Assembly (NCBI GenBank): GCA_964017045.1
Contig: OZ024795.1
Location: 50,826,850-50,890,849 of the forward strand
DNA: 64,000 bases
Direction of reading: 5' to 3'
Source: Omphiscola glabra
Lineage: Eukaryota; Mollusca; Gastropoda; Lymnaeidae
Below are positions 11,658 through 24,623 of this stretch, piece by piece (position 1 is the first letter of the stretch; each line of letters begins with the position of its first letter). Both the position numbers and the translations under genes were made by a program. The notes under the pieces are model-generated. The model had not been told where the DNA came from, ran no database searches, and saw only the letters and a program-made list of their open reading frames with translations.

Positions 11658-12300
11658 TTCTGTGTTTATTTGATTCTCTGCTTGGTCACACTCCATATTT
11701 TTGTGTTGTTTACTTTCTCATCTCTCTGGGTTTGTTTTATTTCATATATTTGATTTGTTCCTTAATTCAGTATTTGGTAAGGTTTGTGTGTGATGTTTGG
11801 ATTGGACAGCCTCTTTCTTCAGGCGGTGATTGGCTGGAGCGACCATGGATTTGGGGGCGGGCATTGCATTGGGCATGTGGGTTTGTATTCGGTGATGGTT
11901 GGTTGGGGCTGGTTTCGTTTGGGGGGGGATGATGGGGTTGTTGTTTTGTTACCATGCATTTTTTTCTATTTTTCGGAATAAAATTTATTTGAGAGTCTGA
12001 GGATTTGCTTTGTTGTTTCTGTCGTTGGGGGGGGGGGGGGGTCGCCTGTGTTCGGCATGTCATGGTTGTCTCCCCCTTTTTTCGTTTTGCCTTCTTTGTC
12101 TTGGGTTGTCTCCCCCTTTTTTTTCCCTTCTCTGTCCTGTCCTACCACAGGGGGTCTTCTTTCCCCCATGTCGCAATTGCGTTTTCTTTGAGTGAGTTGG
12201 TATTCGGGCCGGTCTTATTTTTGGGCCCTGTTTTGCCCACCTCGTTATTACCTCCCCGACCTACCAACCCCCAGATTCATTGAAGACATGTTAAAAGGAT
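11658..12300. other. G/T-rich plus strand with homopolymer runs, no gene recognised
   Basis: The plus strand is strongly G- and T-rich, with G runs at about 11919-11927 and a run of more than ten G at about 12027-12041. Frames on both strands are low-complexity and match no family. The run-rich G strand could form G-quadruplexes; no direct support. Confidence 0.5.
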
Positions 12301-12544
12301 AGCATAATGTGATAGGTGTTTAAGAATTTACATATAAAAATTTAAATTGCTAATATCAAAAATACAAAAGCATATTTATCGGATATATTATGTATTTTTT
12401 GTTTTAAACATAGATCTGGTCATTAAAATATAATCAGAATGTCTTAATTGCATAAGCCTTTCTAATATACATGCATATAAACTTTATTAAATATACGGTT
12501 TTGTTATCTTTCTTGTTTCATGCCTTTTTTATTTCCCCTGGTTT

Positions 12545-13250
12545 CCATCATCATCATCATGCCCCATAGTTCTTCGACCGTTGGGGCGCCACAGATGACA
12601 TTCACACTATTCTTCTCCATTCCTCTCGGTCTCCTGCCCTATGCATAGCATCGCCTAGTTGTAATCTCGTCCATTCTTTGATGTCATCTTCCCATCTTTT
12701 TCTCTGTCTACCTCTTCTTCTTCCTCCTCTAGTAGTGCTCTGCAAGATTTCTTTGTTTTCTGGTCACGTAGCCATACCATTCACATTTGCGTTTTTTACA
12801 GACACCAGGAGGTCATAATACGAATCCTTTCTTTCACTTGTTCATTGTTGATATGGTCTCTATAGTAGATGCCTAGAATGCCTCTGAAACATCTCATCTC
12901 CATCGCCTTTATTTTCTTTTCAAGTTCTGATGTTAATGTCCATGACTCACAGGCATATAAGAAAATGAAAAGGATTAATGAGCGCATCAGCCTGATTTTG
13001 GTGCTGGGGGCTATATTTTTGTCGTTCCATATTTTCTTGAGCCTCTTTAGTGCTGTCGTGGTCTGCGCAATCCTGGCCATCAATTCAGGCTTGGAGCCTT
13101 CTTCCGAAACTATTCCTCCGAGGTACTTGAAGCTGCCAACTGTCTCTAATCTTTCCTTACCGACCTTGATTTCAGTGGCGATGCCAGTGGTGCTATTCGT
13201 CATTATTTTTGTCTTTTCTGCACTGATTTGCAATGCTGTTATATCCAATC
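12545..13250 (-). mobile_element. LINE reverse-transcriptase 3' fragment with (ATG)n tail
   Basis: On the minus strand this reads as the C-terminal part of a LINE ORF2. It has ISAEKTKIMTN, FKYLGGIVSEEGS, IRLMRSLILFIFLYACESWT, the EMRCFRGILGI block, and then, after a stop and frame change, RQRKRWEDDIKEWT and GDREEWRRIV. The 3' end is GGGGCATGATGATGATGATG at about 12545-12565, a microsatellite tail typical of RTE/Jockey-like elements. It is 5'-truncated inside the reverse transcriptase and carries stops and a frameshift, so it is a dead copy. Confidence 0.88.
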
Positions 13251-13290
13251 AAGTCACTGATTCAGAACGAAAACTTTTCATGACGTGAAC

Positions 13291-14346
13291 TTAGTCTTGT
13301 TCAGCGCAACTCATTCAACAACTAAGCATTAGTAGGTTAAACAGTACAATTAACGAGAAAATATATTTTGCCAATTTAGTAGTAAACTTTAATGGTCGTA
13401 AGGAAATCACCTTCAATTCTTACGGTAAACGGGAGGCCTGCTTGCAATTTAAAAAAAAATAAAAAATCTAAAGCTTGAATTCTTACGGTCAATTGGAGGC
13501 TATCATGTATATTTTTAACATTTTTAAGATTGCAACAGTTACCTCCCATTTAATCTGAGACATATATTTAGGGTTAAATTTTTCTGTGCCACGTTATTTC
13601 CCCTACACCGTAAAAAAAATTTGCTTCAAATATTTATTTTCTCGGTTATCTCTCTTTGATTTTCCTTTTATATAAACTTATACATTTTAAATGAGCCACA
13701 ATGGTATGCATGCCTTTAAGATTCGCAAATGTGCAAAATATCTTAAATTAATTTTTTAAAACCGGGACGATTTTCGGCAATTATATTTTAGTTTTTATTC
13801 AACTATCTGAATTTGTGTATATTAATAAACTAATAGTTTAAACTTAAAATAGACTAATAGTAAAAATTTGAATTTAGGGAAACAAAATCCTCCTTAAAAA
13901 ACCAATTAATAATGTAGAGAATTTATAAAACAAACTTGTACTCCCATTCATTAAAACCCTAAAACTTGTATAAAAATTGGTTTCATAATTTTCTCATATT
14001 TTCAATGATAGCTAGTATCAGTTACTCAACTGTAATTATTAGTAACATTTCAAAAGTAAACAGTGAGTTAATGTTGTTTGTCAATGCTTATCTCGTAATC
14101 ACTGATCTCAAACAAGATGTTAATTTTCTCAGCTGGACTTAGCAGCAGGAATGAGCTTATACGCATCAAACTACATTGAAACACTTTACATATATGAATT
14201 AATGAACGTGGTTGCAAAAAGAGATTTTATCAAGTGGATTGCCTTACAATAAAAATTTTAATTAGCATCACAACAAATTGGTAGATAACCACTGCTTAGC
14301 ATATATATATATATATATATTCTTAACAAGGGTTCCCTATAAAGTA
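13291..14346. other. AT-rich intergenic stretch with an AT microsatellite
   Basis: No exon, RNA gene or recognisable transposon. A pure (AT)n run occupies about 14303-14320. Two nearby segments share TTCTTACGGT and GGAGGC (13417 and 13480), a weak local duplication. Confidence 0.4.
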
Positions 14347-14403
14347 CCCGATGGGAGAAGAAGACACTACATCCTGATCTAAGCCAAAAGGCAGAGAAGC
14401 TAT
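14347..14403 (-). pseudogene. U2 snRNA-like fragment (5' portion)
   Basis: On the minus strand, starting at 14403, the sequence GCTTCTCTGCCTTTTGGCTT continues AGATCAGGATGTAGTGTCTT. This closely follows the first 45 or so nucleotides of U2 snRNA (GCTTCTCGGCCTTTTGGCTA, AGATCAAG, TGTAGTATC). The branch-site pairing region is changed (GTAGTG instead of GTAGTA). The Sm site and the later stem-loops are not found downstream. I therefore call it a truncated pseudogene or a retroposed fragment rather than a functional snRNA. Confidence 0.65.
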
Positions 14404-15680
14404 TGTATTAGTTATGGGATTATTCCACCAACTGCAAGAATCTTAGTATATATTTATATCCAAAAGTAGCTTTACAACTTGTACATAATTAACCCTCCAA
14501 ATGTTCCTTTTTATTCTGAATTTAGTCTTAAACACATTACTTTGATTGATTAATAAATGCAAAGTTTAAAGTTTTGGAATGCACTAAAGCCCAAATGCAA
14601 AAAATAAAATAATTAAAATTAAATTTAAAATAAAATAGTTAATGAAATGAATGAAAAAAGTACCAGCCTATTTTTTCCATTAGGCAAACAATGTTTTGAT
14701 TGTTAAAACATCCAACATACCCCAACTATTGAGAACAAAGTAAATACAAACAACCAAAACAAATTGATTAGTAATCTAATTATTTTATTTCATCATTCAC
14801 ATTAATCATTCAAGAGAAACATGGGAAAACTCTTTTATTTATGGATGGCACTTATTCTACATCCCATAACAACTGATAAAATAAAATGAACACCTCTCTT
14901 TGAATAAAACCAGCTTTGGCTACCAAGGTACATTTGCTAATTTTATGTAAATTGTAAACAGCAGTTTAAAGATTTAAAATGTTAACTGAGAATTGTTTCA
15001 ACTACCCTAACATGAGAGGAGTATTTTTTAAAAATCAGAATCACTTATGTGGAAATATAGAAATCTCATGAAAGTATGGCATGATAAGATTTGAATAGTG
15101 TAAGCGTATTTACAAATAAACAATGTATTTTATTTTACTATTTTGTACCTCTTTAGTCTTAATATTAACTAGAACAATATCTTGTATTTTCTTTGTACAC
15201 ATTCTTTACAACAAATAGGTTTGATTTTTTACAAATTCTTTTACTACATAACAAAGACTACTAAATCAGGAGTTAATGAACCAGTTTAGTAAAATAAGAA
15301 ATTTGGGTTATTGAATAAATTGTAGAATATAATATTGGTCTTTTTACTTGAGATTTGTGCTCATAAAATAACAAGAAGCGAGCTAGCTGAGACTATATTC
15401 CACACAGCACAGCATCGTCTGGAGTTAAATTTACATCATGTTGGAGTTTTTCAGGTGGTCTCAACTCTAGAAGAATAGGGACAAAACCAGACATCAAGAT
15501 AGAGCCATGACATGGATTATGATAAATATTTAAGTTTTTGTAGTGTAAAAATCAATGTTTGGAATTCCAATAATGTTTATTGATTGTTAAAAGTAAATAT
15601 TTTTTTTAAAAAGTAAATATTTCTTTAAAAAACTGTAGAGAATTAGAATTACATATTGGAACTAATAGCAAATGGTGAGG
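14404..15680. other. AT-rich intergenic stretch
   Basis: No exon, RNA gene or transposon recognised. Confidence 0.4.
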
Positions 15681-16197
15681 AGTCATCCATTGGATCTACA
15701 ACAGTGGTTGTTGATGGGTCATCCATTGGATCTAACAGTAGTTGTTGATGGGTTGGATCTAACAGTAGTAGTTGATGAGACAACCATTGGATCTAATAGT
15801 AGTAGTTGATGAGACAACCATTGGATCTAATAGTAGTAGTTGATGAGACAACCATTGGATCTAATAGTAGTAGTTGATGAGACAACCATTGGATCTAACA
15901 GTAGTAGTTGATGAGACAACCATTGGATCTAACAGTAGTAGTTGATGAGACAACAATTGGATCTAACAGTGGTTGTTGATGGGTCATCCATTGGATCTAA
16001 CAGTGTTTGTTGATGGGTCATCCATTGGATCTAACAGTGGTTGTTGATGGGTCATCCATTGGATCTAACAGTGGTTGTTGATGGGTCATTCATTGAATCT
16101 AACAGTGGTTGTTGATGGGTCATCCATTGGATCTAACAGTGGTTGTTGATGGGTCATTCATTGAATCTAACAGTGGTTGTTGATGGGTCATCCAATA
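15681..16197. repeat. Minisatellite, 34-bp unit, about 15 copies, two subfamilies
   Basis: One subfamily is GATCTAACAGTGGTTGTTGA plus TGGGTCATCCATTG; the other is GATCTAATAGTAGTAGTTGA plus TGAGACAACCATTG. The second forms a block in the middle (about 15760-15960) flanked by the first, so blocks expanded separately. Confidence 0.92.
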
Positions 16198-16669
16198 TTG
16201 TAGCTGCCCGTGGTTGTTGTTCCTGTCATCAATAATTGAAGCTAGACAGAGAACACAAGTTTAAACAATTACATTTGAAGATGTAAAGAAAGGTTTATAG
16301 AAAAATTCTTTTAATGTTTATATTTAAGTATTATATTGTTTAAATTAAAATGAAAACACGTTTTAAAAATGTGTTATTATCAAATCTGACGTAACATTAA
16401 CCCATTCTTGTCCATTACCAAGCCAAGAGCTTACCTCAGACACAGATATCTGCAAACATGTAGCATCCCATAACCTTCTCGGAATAACTGTTAGAAGAAA
16501 AATAGAATGGAAATATTTTTGAAATGTGTTTATTGATAATTATTTCTACATTTGAAAATATGTTAAAATGTTTGGTTAAGTAATTGGCAGTGAGCATGGT
16601 ATTATTCTTACAAAATAATATGAAGAAATGATATTTTAAATTTTCCCAATAATTTGTGACAAACAACGC

Positions 16670-16868
16670 AAACTATTAAGTCCCATATTTTGTTGTGGCC
16701 TACAACTATTAAGTCCCTTATTTTGTTGTGGCCTACAACTATTAAGTCCTGTATTTTGTTGTGGCCTACAACTATTAAGTCCCATATTTTGTTGTGGCCT
16801 ACAACTATTAAGTCCTATATTTTGTTGTGGCCTACAACTATTAAGTCCCATATTTTGTTGTCCTTCAC
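16670..16868. repeat. Minisatellite, 33-bp unit, 6 copies
   Basis: CCCATATTTTGTTGTGGCCT plus ACAACTATTAAGT repeats every 33 bp. The period is divisible by three, so both strands are open; no coding role is likely. Confidence 0.93.
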
Positions 16869-17051
16869 TCATTTATTATTATTTTGTTTTCATGTTTGTC
16901 AAGAAATTTGTAAAAGTTTTTATTGTATGAAAACAGAGGAAAGGATGTAATAGAACATAACTTAACTACTCTTGTCTTTATCTTCATGTGTAACTAATTT
17001 TTTTTTAAAAATTCACCATCTGATAATTATGTATAGTTGAATTAATTGATT

Positions 17052-17313
17052 TTTCATGTTTTGACTTTCATGTTTTGATTTTCATGTTTTGACTTTCATG
17101 TTTTGACTTTCATGTTTTGACTTTCATGTTTTGATTTTTCATGTTTTGACTTTCATGTTTTGATTTTCATGTTTTGATTTTCATGTTTTGACTTTCATGT
17201 CTTGATTTTCATGTTTTGACTTTCATGTTTTGACTTTCATGTTTTGATTTTCATGTTTTGACTTTCATGTTTTGACTTTCATGTTTTGACTTTCATGTTT
17301 TGATTTTTCATGT
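17052..17313. repeat. Minisatellite, 14-bp unit, about 18 copies
   Basis: TTTTGACTTTCATG repeats, alternating irregularly with TTTTGATTTTCATG. Confidence 0.93.
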
Positions 17314-18396
17314 TGTTCATAAGAAATTAACAATTTCCATCCTAAATGTGCAGGACAAGTGAATACTGAACTCTTGAATAGCAATGACGCTGAACACTCT
17401 TTCACATGTGCCTGGATCTAATCAACTGTGAATGTTTTAAAATTAAGTTTCTATCATTATGTGAAAGTGTTAAAAGAGTAAGTTTCTATCATTGTTGTGC
17501 TAATAAGATTATATACAAAGTGGCTCTTTTCTTTTCAGTACTTATACAAGTTCACATCTCTCAAGCCCATGATTTGATACTACCTCACTTTGAACAATCA
17601 TTTGAATAATCATTCCTGCTGATTGCAAAAAAGTATATCATTTGATCTACTGGAGGTCCCTGGCTCTCCTCAGACCTTACCTGACATAGAATCTCTTTGA
17701 TAGAATTCGGACTCACTTTTGCCATTCACTATATGCAAATAATCTGTTTCGTTTTAAGATCGTAATACCTTCTGAAGGAAAAGTAAATATCTGAAATTGG
17801 TTTAGATATAAAGGGGGGAAAAAATATTTAAAGCTATTTTTAATCATGTTCAAGAAAAAAAATGTTCAACATGTTTAAAATTTGTTTATTTAAAATCTAA
17901 AAAAAAACCCCAAAACAAACGTTAGGAAATAAATAAATAAATAAAATAAGTAATTGGTTATTTTTAAATCAATGACCAACCAATGACCAATGAATGACCA
18001 ACCAATGACCAATGAATGACCAACCAATGACCAACCCTTTGAGTCGATTCATTAAAACTTGAGTGTAGAAGATTTAAGTTCTTTTTATTCACAAGTTATG
18101 AGATATCCCATGATACCATTGTTTTGACTTGTGCCATATAGTTAGAGAGTATTCTTATTTGTGCCATATAGTTAGAGAGTATTCTTATTTGTGCCATATA
18201 GTTAGAGAGTATTCTTATCCCCTTTAGTGATCTTGGCCATGTCATTATTTTATTATATAGCTGACCAATCAAAGTTTATGCATTGTTGATTGGCTTATAT
18301 GTTTATTCTGATGTTAAAATGAATTTCAATGATCTTAAAGTGAAATGAGAATAGATTAAAAGTGAAGACCCTGCATATTTTTTTCTAAATGCAAGT
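17314..18396. other. AT-rich stretch with two short repeats
   Basis: Includes AATGACCAACC-type repeats at about 17966-18035 and a 30-bp unit (TTGTGCCATATAGTTAGAGA plus GTATTCTTAT) in three copies at about 18129-18218. A 22-codon open stretch ending in a stop at about 17625-17695 was considered as an exon, but its acceptor is poor. Confidence 0.5.
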
Positions 18397-19791
18397 AAAC
18401 TTAAATAATGTGATATAAACTTAAATAATGTGATATAAACTTAAATAATGTGATATAAACTTAAATAATGTGATATAAACTTAAATAATGTGATATAAAC
18501 TTAAATAATGTGATATAAACTTAAATAATGTGATATAAACTTAAATAATGTGATATAAACTTAAATAATGTGATATAAACTTAAATAATGTGATATAAAC
18601 TTAAATAATGTGATATAAACTTAAATAATGTGATATAAACTTAAATAATGTGATTTAAACTTAAATAATGTGATATAAATTTAAATAATGTGATATAAAC
18701 TTAAATAATGTGATATAAACTTAAATAATGTGATATAAACTTAATAATGTGATATAAACTTAAATAATGTGATATAAACTTAAATAATGTGATATAAACT
18801 TGAATAATGTGATATAAACTTAAATAATGTGATATAAACTTGAATAATGTGATATAAACTTAAATAATGTGATATAAACTTGAATAATGTGATATAAACT
18901 TGAATAATGTGATATAAACTTGAATAATGTGATATAAACTTGAATAATGTGATATAAACTTGAATACTGTGATATAAACTTGAATAATGTGATATAAACT
19001 TAAATAATGTGATATAAACTTAAATAATGTGATATAAACTTAAATAATGTGATATAAACTTAAATAATGTGATATAAACTTAAATAATGTGATATAAACT
19101 TAAATAATGTGATATAAACTTAAATAATGTGATATAAACTTAAATAATGTGATTTAAACTTAAATAATGTGATATAAATTTAAATAATGTGATATAAACT
19201 TAAATAATGTGATATAAACTTAAATAATGTGATATAAACTTAAATAATGTGATATAAACTTAAATAATGTGATATAAACTTAAATAATGTGATATAAACT
19301 TAAATAATGTGTTATAAACTTGAATAATGTGATATAAACTTAAATAATGTGATATAAACTTGAATAATGTGATATAAACTTAAATAATTTGATATAAACT
19401 TGAATAATGTGATATAAACGTGAATAATGTGATATAAACTTGAATAATGTGATATAAACTTGAATAATGTGATATAAACTTAAATAATTTGATATAAACT
19501 TGAATAATGTGATATAAACTTAAATAATGTGATATAAACTTGAATAATGTGATATAAACTTGAATAATGTGATATAAACTTGAATACTGTGATATAAACT
19601 TAAATAATGTGATATAAACTTAAATAATGTGATATAAACTTAAATAATGTGATATAAACTTGAATAATGTGATATAAACTTGAATAATGTGATATAAACT
19701 TGAATAATGTGATATAAACTTAAATAATGTGATATAAACTTGAATAATGTGATATAAACTTGAATAATGTGATATAAACTTGAATAATGTG
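18397..19791. repeat. Large AT-rich minisatellite, 20-bp unit, about 70 copies
   Basis: The unit is GATATAAACTTAAATAATGT, with a TTGAATAATGT subfamily common in the second half of two blocks. A rare pair of changes (GATTTAAAC followed one unit later by GATATAAAT) occurs at 18652 and again at 19151. That is 499 bp, or 25 units less the one base missing from the 19-bp unit near 18741. The array therefore contains a duplicated block of about 500 bp. Confidence 0.96.
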
Positions 19792-20411
19792 TCAACATTT
19801 TAAAATAAATTTAATGATATAATAACAAGGTTTAAAAAAATGTTTTATTTATTTTTTGTACTCCATGAATTTAATAAACATAGTTAACAGCCAAGAATAG
19901 ATCAAATTATTTATAAAATATTTTCTCAATGAAACTGTTTTCAACAATATGGCATCAAAATTCTTTGATTGATTAAACAAATTGTTTCACTAAAAGTATT
20001 ACTTTCTTTGTCCTATAAAAAAATCAGTTTATTAATTTGATGTGCTTTGATTTTTAAATATATTTAAGAAGTGTCATAAGATTGGCAAAAAATCCATTTT
20101 GCATGCATTTGTTGCCGTGTCTGCATGTCTTCCGTGTGTCGTATGAAGTATGGACTGTTCCCATCATTTGACCAATGCTAGTTCCCTGTTCCCAAAATTG
20201 AACCAATGCTAGTTCCCTGTTCCTAGTTCCTCAAGTACAGGGAGCTTTTTCTGAATTTCATATTTAGAGTTTCATTTTTATTTTAAAATTTCTAAAGACA
20301 GTTTTGTATTCTATTAATTTATACTGTTGGTTGCATTCAGTTGACTAAATACATACAACTTTCAATCAACCTATGGAAAAGGGGATAAATACTAACATTA
20401 ACATTTAATTA
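19792..20411. other. AT-rich stretch, nothing recognised
   Basis: A short direct repeat (ACCAATGCTAGTTCCCTGTTCC) occurs at about 20171 and 20203. No gene found. Confidence 0.4.
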
Positions 20412-20631
20412 AAGTCTAGGCTATTTGTATAGAACATAACTGTGCTTAATTTAAAAGAAGTCCAGGCTATTGTATAGAGCATAACTGTGCTTAATTTAAA
20501 AGAAGTTCAGGCTATTGTATAGAGCATAACTGTGCTTAATTTAAAAGAAGTCCAGGCTATTGTATAGAGCATAACTGTGCTTAATTTAAAAGAATTCCAG
20601 GCTATTGTATAGAGCATAACTGTGCTTAAGG
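20412..20631. repeat. Minisatellite, 45-bp unit, 5 copies
   Basis: The motif CAGGCTATTGTATAGAGCAT recurs every 45 bp from about 20463, with TTAATTTAAAAGAAGT between. Confidence 0.9.
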
Positions 20632-23323
20632 GCTAGCAGATAAATTAAATTTAGGGCATTGAACAAGAGATTTAATTAGGTTTATCAAGTTCAACACAGA
20701 ACAGGTATTGGTCAGCAGGCTGAACTCTTGACGAACTATCTGTTACATAACTTGGTAATGTAATTCACTTACCTGAATATACAAAGAGAAATGTTTAAGT
20801 AATAAAAACAAATTAAATAAAAAAAACAAATTAAATAAAGTAATAATAATGCATGTTCAAATACTGATCCTCCTTTTTAACTTGTGTTTTAAAATGATAA
20901 AATAACATTATAAATCTTTCTGTCAGCTCTTTGTTTTGGATTCTGACAAAAATCACAGTCTCACAGAAAGATTCTAATTTATAAAAAAAAATTAATTAGT
21001 GTCATTTCAAAACTTAAAATTATAATACAGAAACTCATTTACAATGAATTAGAACAAATCAATTTTAGTCATTTACTTTCTTTGTAAAAATTTAAATTTG
21101 ACCCCCAAAAATGGCACTTACGTTACATATGGCGTTTATAAAATTTACTCCAAAAGAAACTCCCAAATTGAAAAAAAAAAAGGTCAACAAATTTAATTTT
21201 TTGAAAAGAAATTTCTGAGTGTGAAAAAATTTGTTCTAATTTTATAATGTGTGTTTGTTGTTGTTAGTGTAAGAAAAATGCAAAATACAATCTGTTGTAA
21301 TAAAAAACAATTCAGTTGAAAAGAAAAACCCACTCATTCTGAATAGAAATTATGAAAACAAATTATTCAAAATTATACACTTTACAGTGTTATCACATGA
21401 ATCCCCAAAAGGTCGTCTAAGTTTAAATTAGCAACAAAGATTTTTCTTCCCAACAATAATGAAAAAAAAAAAGGGGAAAAATCACTCAAATCTTGAGGAA
21501 AATTATTTTAAAAATGTTTAAATCACTGTTTTGAATCAAGTTTAAAGTAACATGGTTTTAAGGGGAAGACCTAGTGTCTGTCCACTAATTAAATCAAACA
21601 CACTATAATTCTTAATGTAAGCGACCAAGAAAAAAATGAATCATTAATTAAAAAAAAACATGTTATTTCAATCAGTCAGAAATCAGCCATGTTTCATTCA
21701 CGTTTTTAACAAAATCTTAAATTTTAGCACAAATTTTGCAGACGACTTAAGGCACTCTCTAATGTTTATACCAGGGATTCTTTCCTCATCTTTAATGACA
21801 GAATTAGATTATCTTATATTTTAATTTTTACATGGGAGGTAATCTCACACATCCTTTCATGGGGTGATGCTCTCCTTACTCTTATGATGTCAGAAAATTA
21901 AATAAATTTAGTTTTAAATAGTTGTGTTAATTATAAAAAAGACAACTATATATATATATATATATATATATAAAGATATTGTATTAAAATAAATCTAAAT
22001 AACATTTAATGGACTTTATTTAAATTAATGAAAATGTATTTTCAAATAGAAACCAAAATCTATTTGAATTTAGCCTACAACGAAAATTTCTGTTTTCCTA
22101 CAGTGCAAAGAATTAAAAAAAAAAAACACCTAATAAAAAATGAAAACTTAAAATAGAAACAGCTGTTTTTAAATATCAAATTTCTGCAGACAAAAATTCA
22201 CAATTTGATATAAAAACATTTTAATTCAAACAAATTTGTGAAAAAATGAAAAAAAAAATTGTTTTCCTCACCCACACATTATACAGTGTAAATAACTCAT
22301 GAAAAGCATATCAGACTAATTTTTAAGTGAATATAAAAAAATGTTTCAAAACATCATTTAAGTCAATTTTTTTTAAGTTAAGTTACGTGGCATATGATAG
22401 CTGATTTTTTAGCTTGAAAAAATACTTTTAGATTTCTCGTCTCAACTTGTTCTAGTTTAAAAACGTTATTCTGTGTAATAACTATTTCAAAATTATAATA
22501 TTTACGTGCTGAAAATGAAATCTGCACATGGTAATAAAAAAACATTTCCATTTATTTGGATCAATAAACAAATCTTGCTTTGTCCTGTCTTGTCTTATCT
22601 TATAAGCCCTATTATCTTATCTTATCTTATCTTATAAGCCCTATTTTGATTTAAACATCTCAAACTCTTCTTGTAGCACCAAAGAGTCCAAAGGACTTTT
22701 ACAGATCAGACATCACCAAGTGAAAGTAAATCACAAGAGAAACTGTTTAAAAGCCCAATCTGAGATTCACAATGTTGGGATTTTATAAACGATCGGTCTA
22801 CTTGAATTCTTGAAATTCACACGTTTATTCATTGCGCATCACAAGGTTTAGCAATAATTTTAAATTATTTACATTGACATCAGGGGAGCGACAGCTTGAA
22901 GAGAAAGGCACCACAAATAAACATCATCCAACTTTTAAAATGGCTCCGCTCCATTCCTAGCCACTAGTCTGGTCAAACTAAGAGATCAAATCATTTAAGA
23001 ATTTAAAGAAACAATCCATCTCATTCATGCTGAAGTTTCAGACGTCTACGGATCAGTTGGGAAAATTAAAATCATACACATAAGCTCTGTATTGAAAGTT
23101 TAAACAAGAAAATTTTGAATTGGAAACCTAAAATTAATTTGTGAGAAAATTTGACAAAAGCTTACGTTGGATACGTTGGATGGGAGGGAGGGGAAAAAAT
23201 GGTTTTAAAGAGAATGTTTGAAGAATGTAATATTCTCAATCGTGGACCATCAGTTTGTTACAGGGCTGTAGAGGTAATAAGCACAAACGACATTTAACTT
23301 AACAACGGGACGAATGAAATACA
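20632..23323. other. Long AT-rich stretch downstream of RET, no gene recognised
   Basis: I find no open exon with splice sites on either strand. Simple runs include (TA)n at about 21946-21972 and CTTAT repeats at about 22600-22636. It lies beyond the RET poly(A) signal on the minus strand. Confidence 0.45.
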
Positions 23324-24391
23324 TGATGTAGTTTGACATGATGTAGTTTGACATGATGTAGTTTGACATGATGTAGTTTGACATGACGTAGTTTGACATG
23401 ATGTAGTTTGACATGATGTAGTTTGACATGATGTAGTTTGACATGATGTAGTTTGACATGATGTAGTTTGACATGATGTAGTTTGACATGACGTAGTTTG
23501 ACATGACGTAGTTTGACATGATGTAGTTTGACATGACGTAGTTTGACATGATGTAGTTTGACATGATGTAGTTTGACATGATGTAGTTTGACATGATGTA
23601 GTTTGACATGATGTAGTTTGACATGATGTAGTTTGACATGATGTAGTTTGACATGACGTAGTGTGACATGACGTAGTGTGACATGACGTAGTGTGACATG
23701 ACGTAGTGTGACATGACGTAGTGTGACATGACGTAGTGTGACATGACGTAGTGTGACATGACGTAGTGTGACATGATGTAGTGTGACATGACGTAGTGTG
23801 ACATGACGTAGCGTGACATGATGTAGTGTGACATGACGTAGTGTGACATGACGTAGTGTGACATGATGTAGTGTGACATGATGTAGTGTGACATGACGTA
23901 GTGTGACATGACATAGTGTGACATGATGTAGTGTGACATGACCTAGTGTGACATGACGTAGTGTGACATGACGTAGTGTGACATGACGTAGTGTGACATG
24001 ATGTAGTTTGACATGATGTAGTTTGACATGATGTAGTTTGACATGATGTAGTTTGACATGATGTAGTTTGACATGATGTAGTTTGACATGATGTAGTTTG
24101 ACATGACGTAGTGTGACATGATGTAGTGTGACATGACGTAGTGTGACATGACGTAGTGTGACATGACGTAGTGTGACATGATGTAGTTTGACATGATGTA
24201 GTGTGACATGACGTAGTGTGACATGACATAGTGTGACATGATGTAGTGTGACATGACGTAGTGTGACATGACATAGTTTGACATGATGTAGTGTGACATG
24301 ACGTAGTGTGACATGACATAGTGTGACATGACGTAGTGTGACATGACGTAGTGTGACATGACGTAGTTTGACATGATGTAGTTTGACATGA
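23324..24391. repeat. Minisatellite, 15-bp unit, about 71 copies, just downstream of RET
   Basis: Units alternate in blocks between GTAGTTTGACATGAT and GTAGTGTGACATGAC. The second type creates TGACGTA, a CRE half-site-like word, many times over. Since 15 is divisible by three, minus-strand frames run through the whole array as low-complexity MSHYV- and TTSCH-type repeats; I treat these as artefacts. The array starts about 230 bp past the RET poly(A) signal. Confidence 0.96.
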
Positions 24392-24617
24392 ATTCAATTT
24401 TAAGGCTTTATTTTTGCCCAAAAAATTTTGAACACAGTGACTTCATAATCAATGACAAATTGAAAAAAATATATTTAAAAAAAAAATGATTTTGACAGTT
24501 ACAATATCAGACACATTTCCCATTAGAACTTCTAATCCTTTCTCATTGTTTGAACTAGAACTTCTAATCCTTTCTCATTGTTTGAATTATCAAACAGTTT
24601 TTAAAAAAATTACACAT

Positions 24618-24623
24618 TTTATT
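24618..24623 (-). terminator. RET poly(A) signal
   Basis: AATAAA on the minus strand about 290 nt after the RET stop codon, in the context TGCCAATAAAATG. It is the first clear hexamer in the 3' UTR. A second one at 24407-24412 directly adjoins the 15-bp repeat array. Confidence 0.65.

Noticed and set aside
17625..17695. Possible terminal exon with 21 codons and a stop (SFDLLEVPGSPQTLPDIESL)
   Set aside because: The stretch looks protein-like, but the acceptor (GCAAAAAAG) is poor, no partner exon was found, and the candidate plus-strand gene already ends at 4500.
23250..24421. 375-codon frame of TTSCH/TTSCQ repeats and related MSHYV frames
   Set aside because: Artefact of the 15-bp repeat; composition and lack of context argue against a protein.
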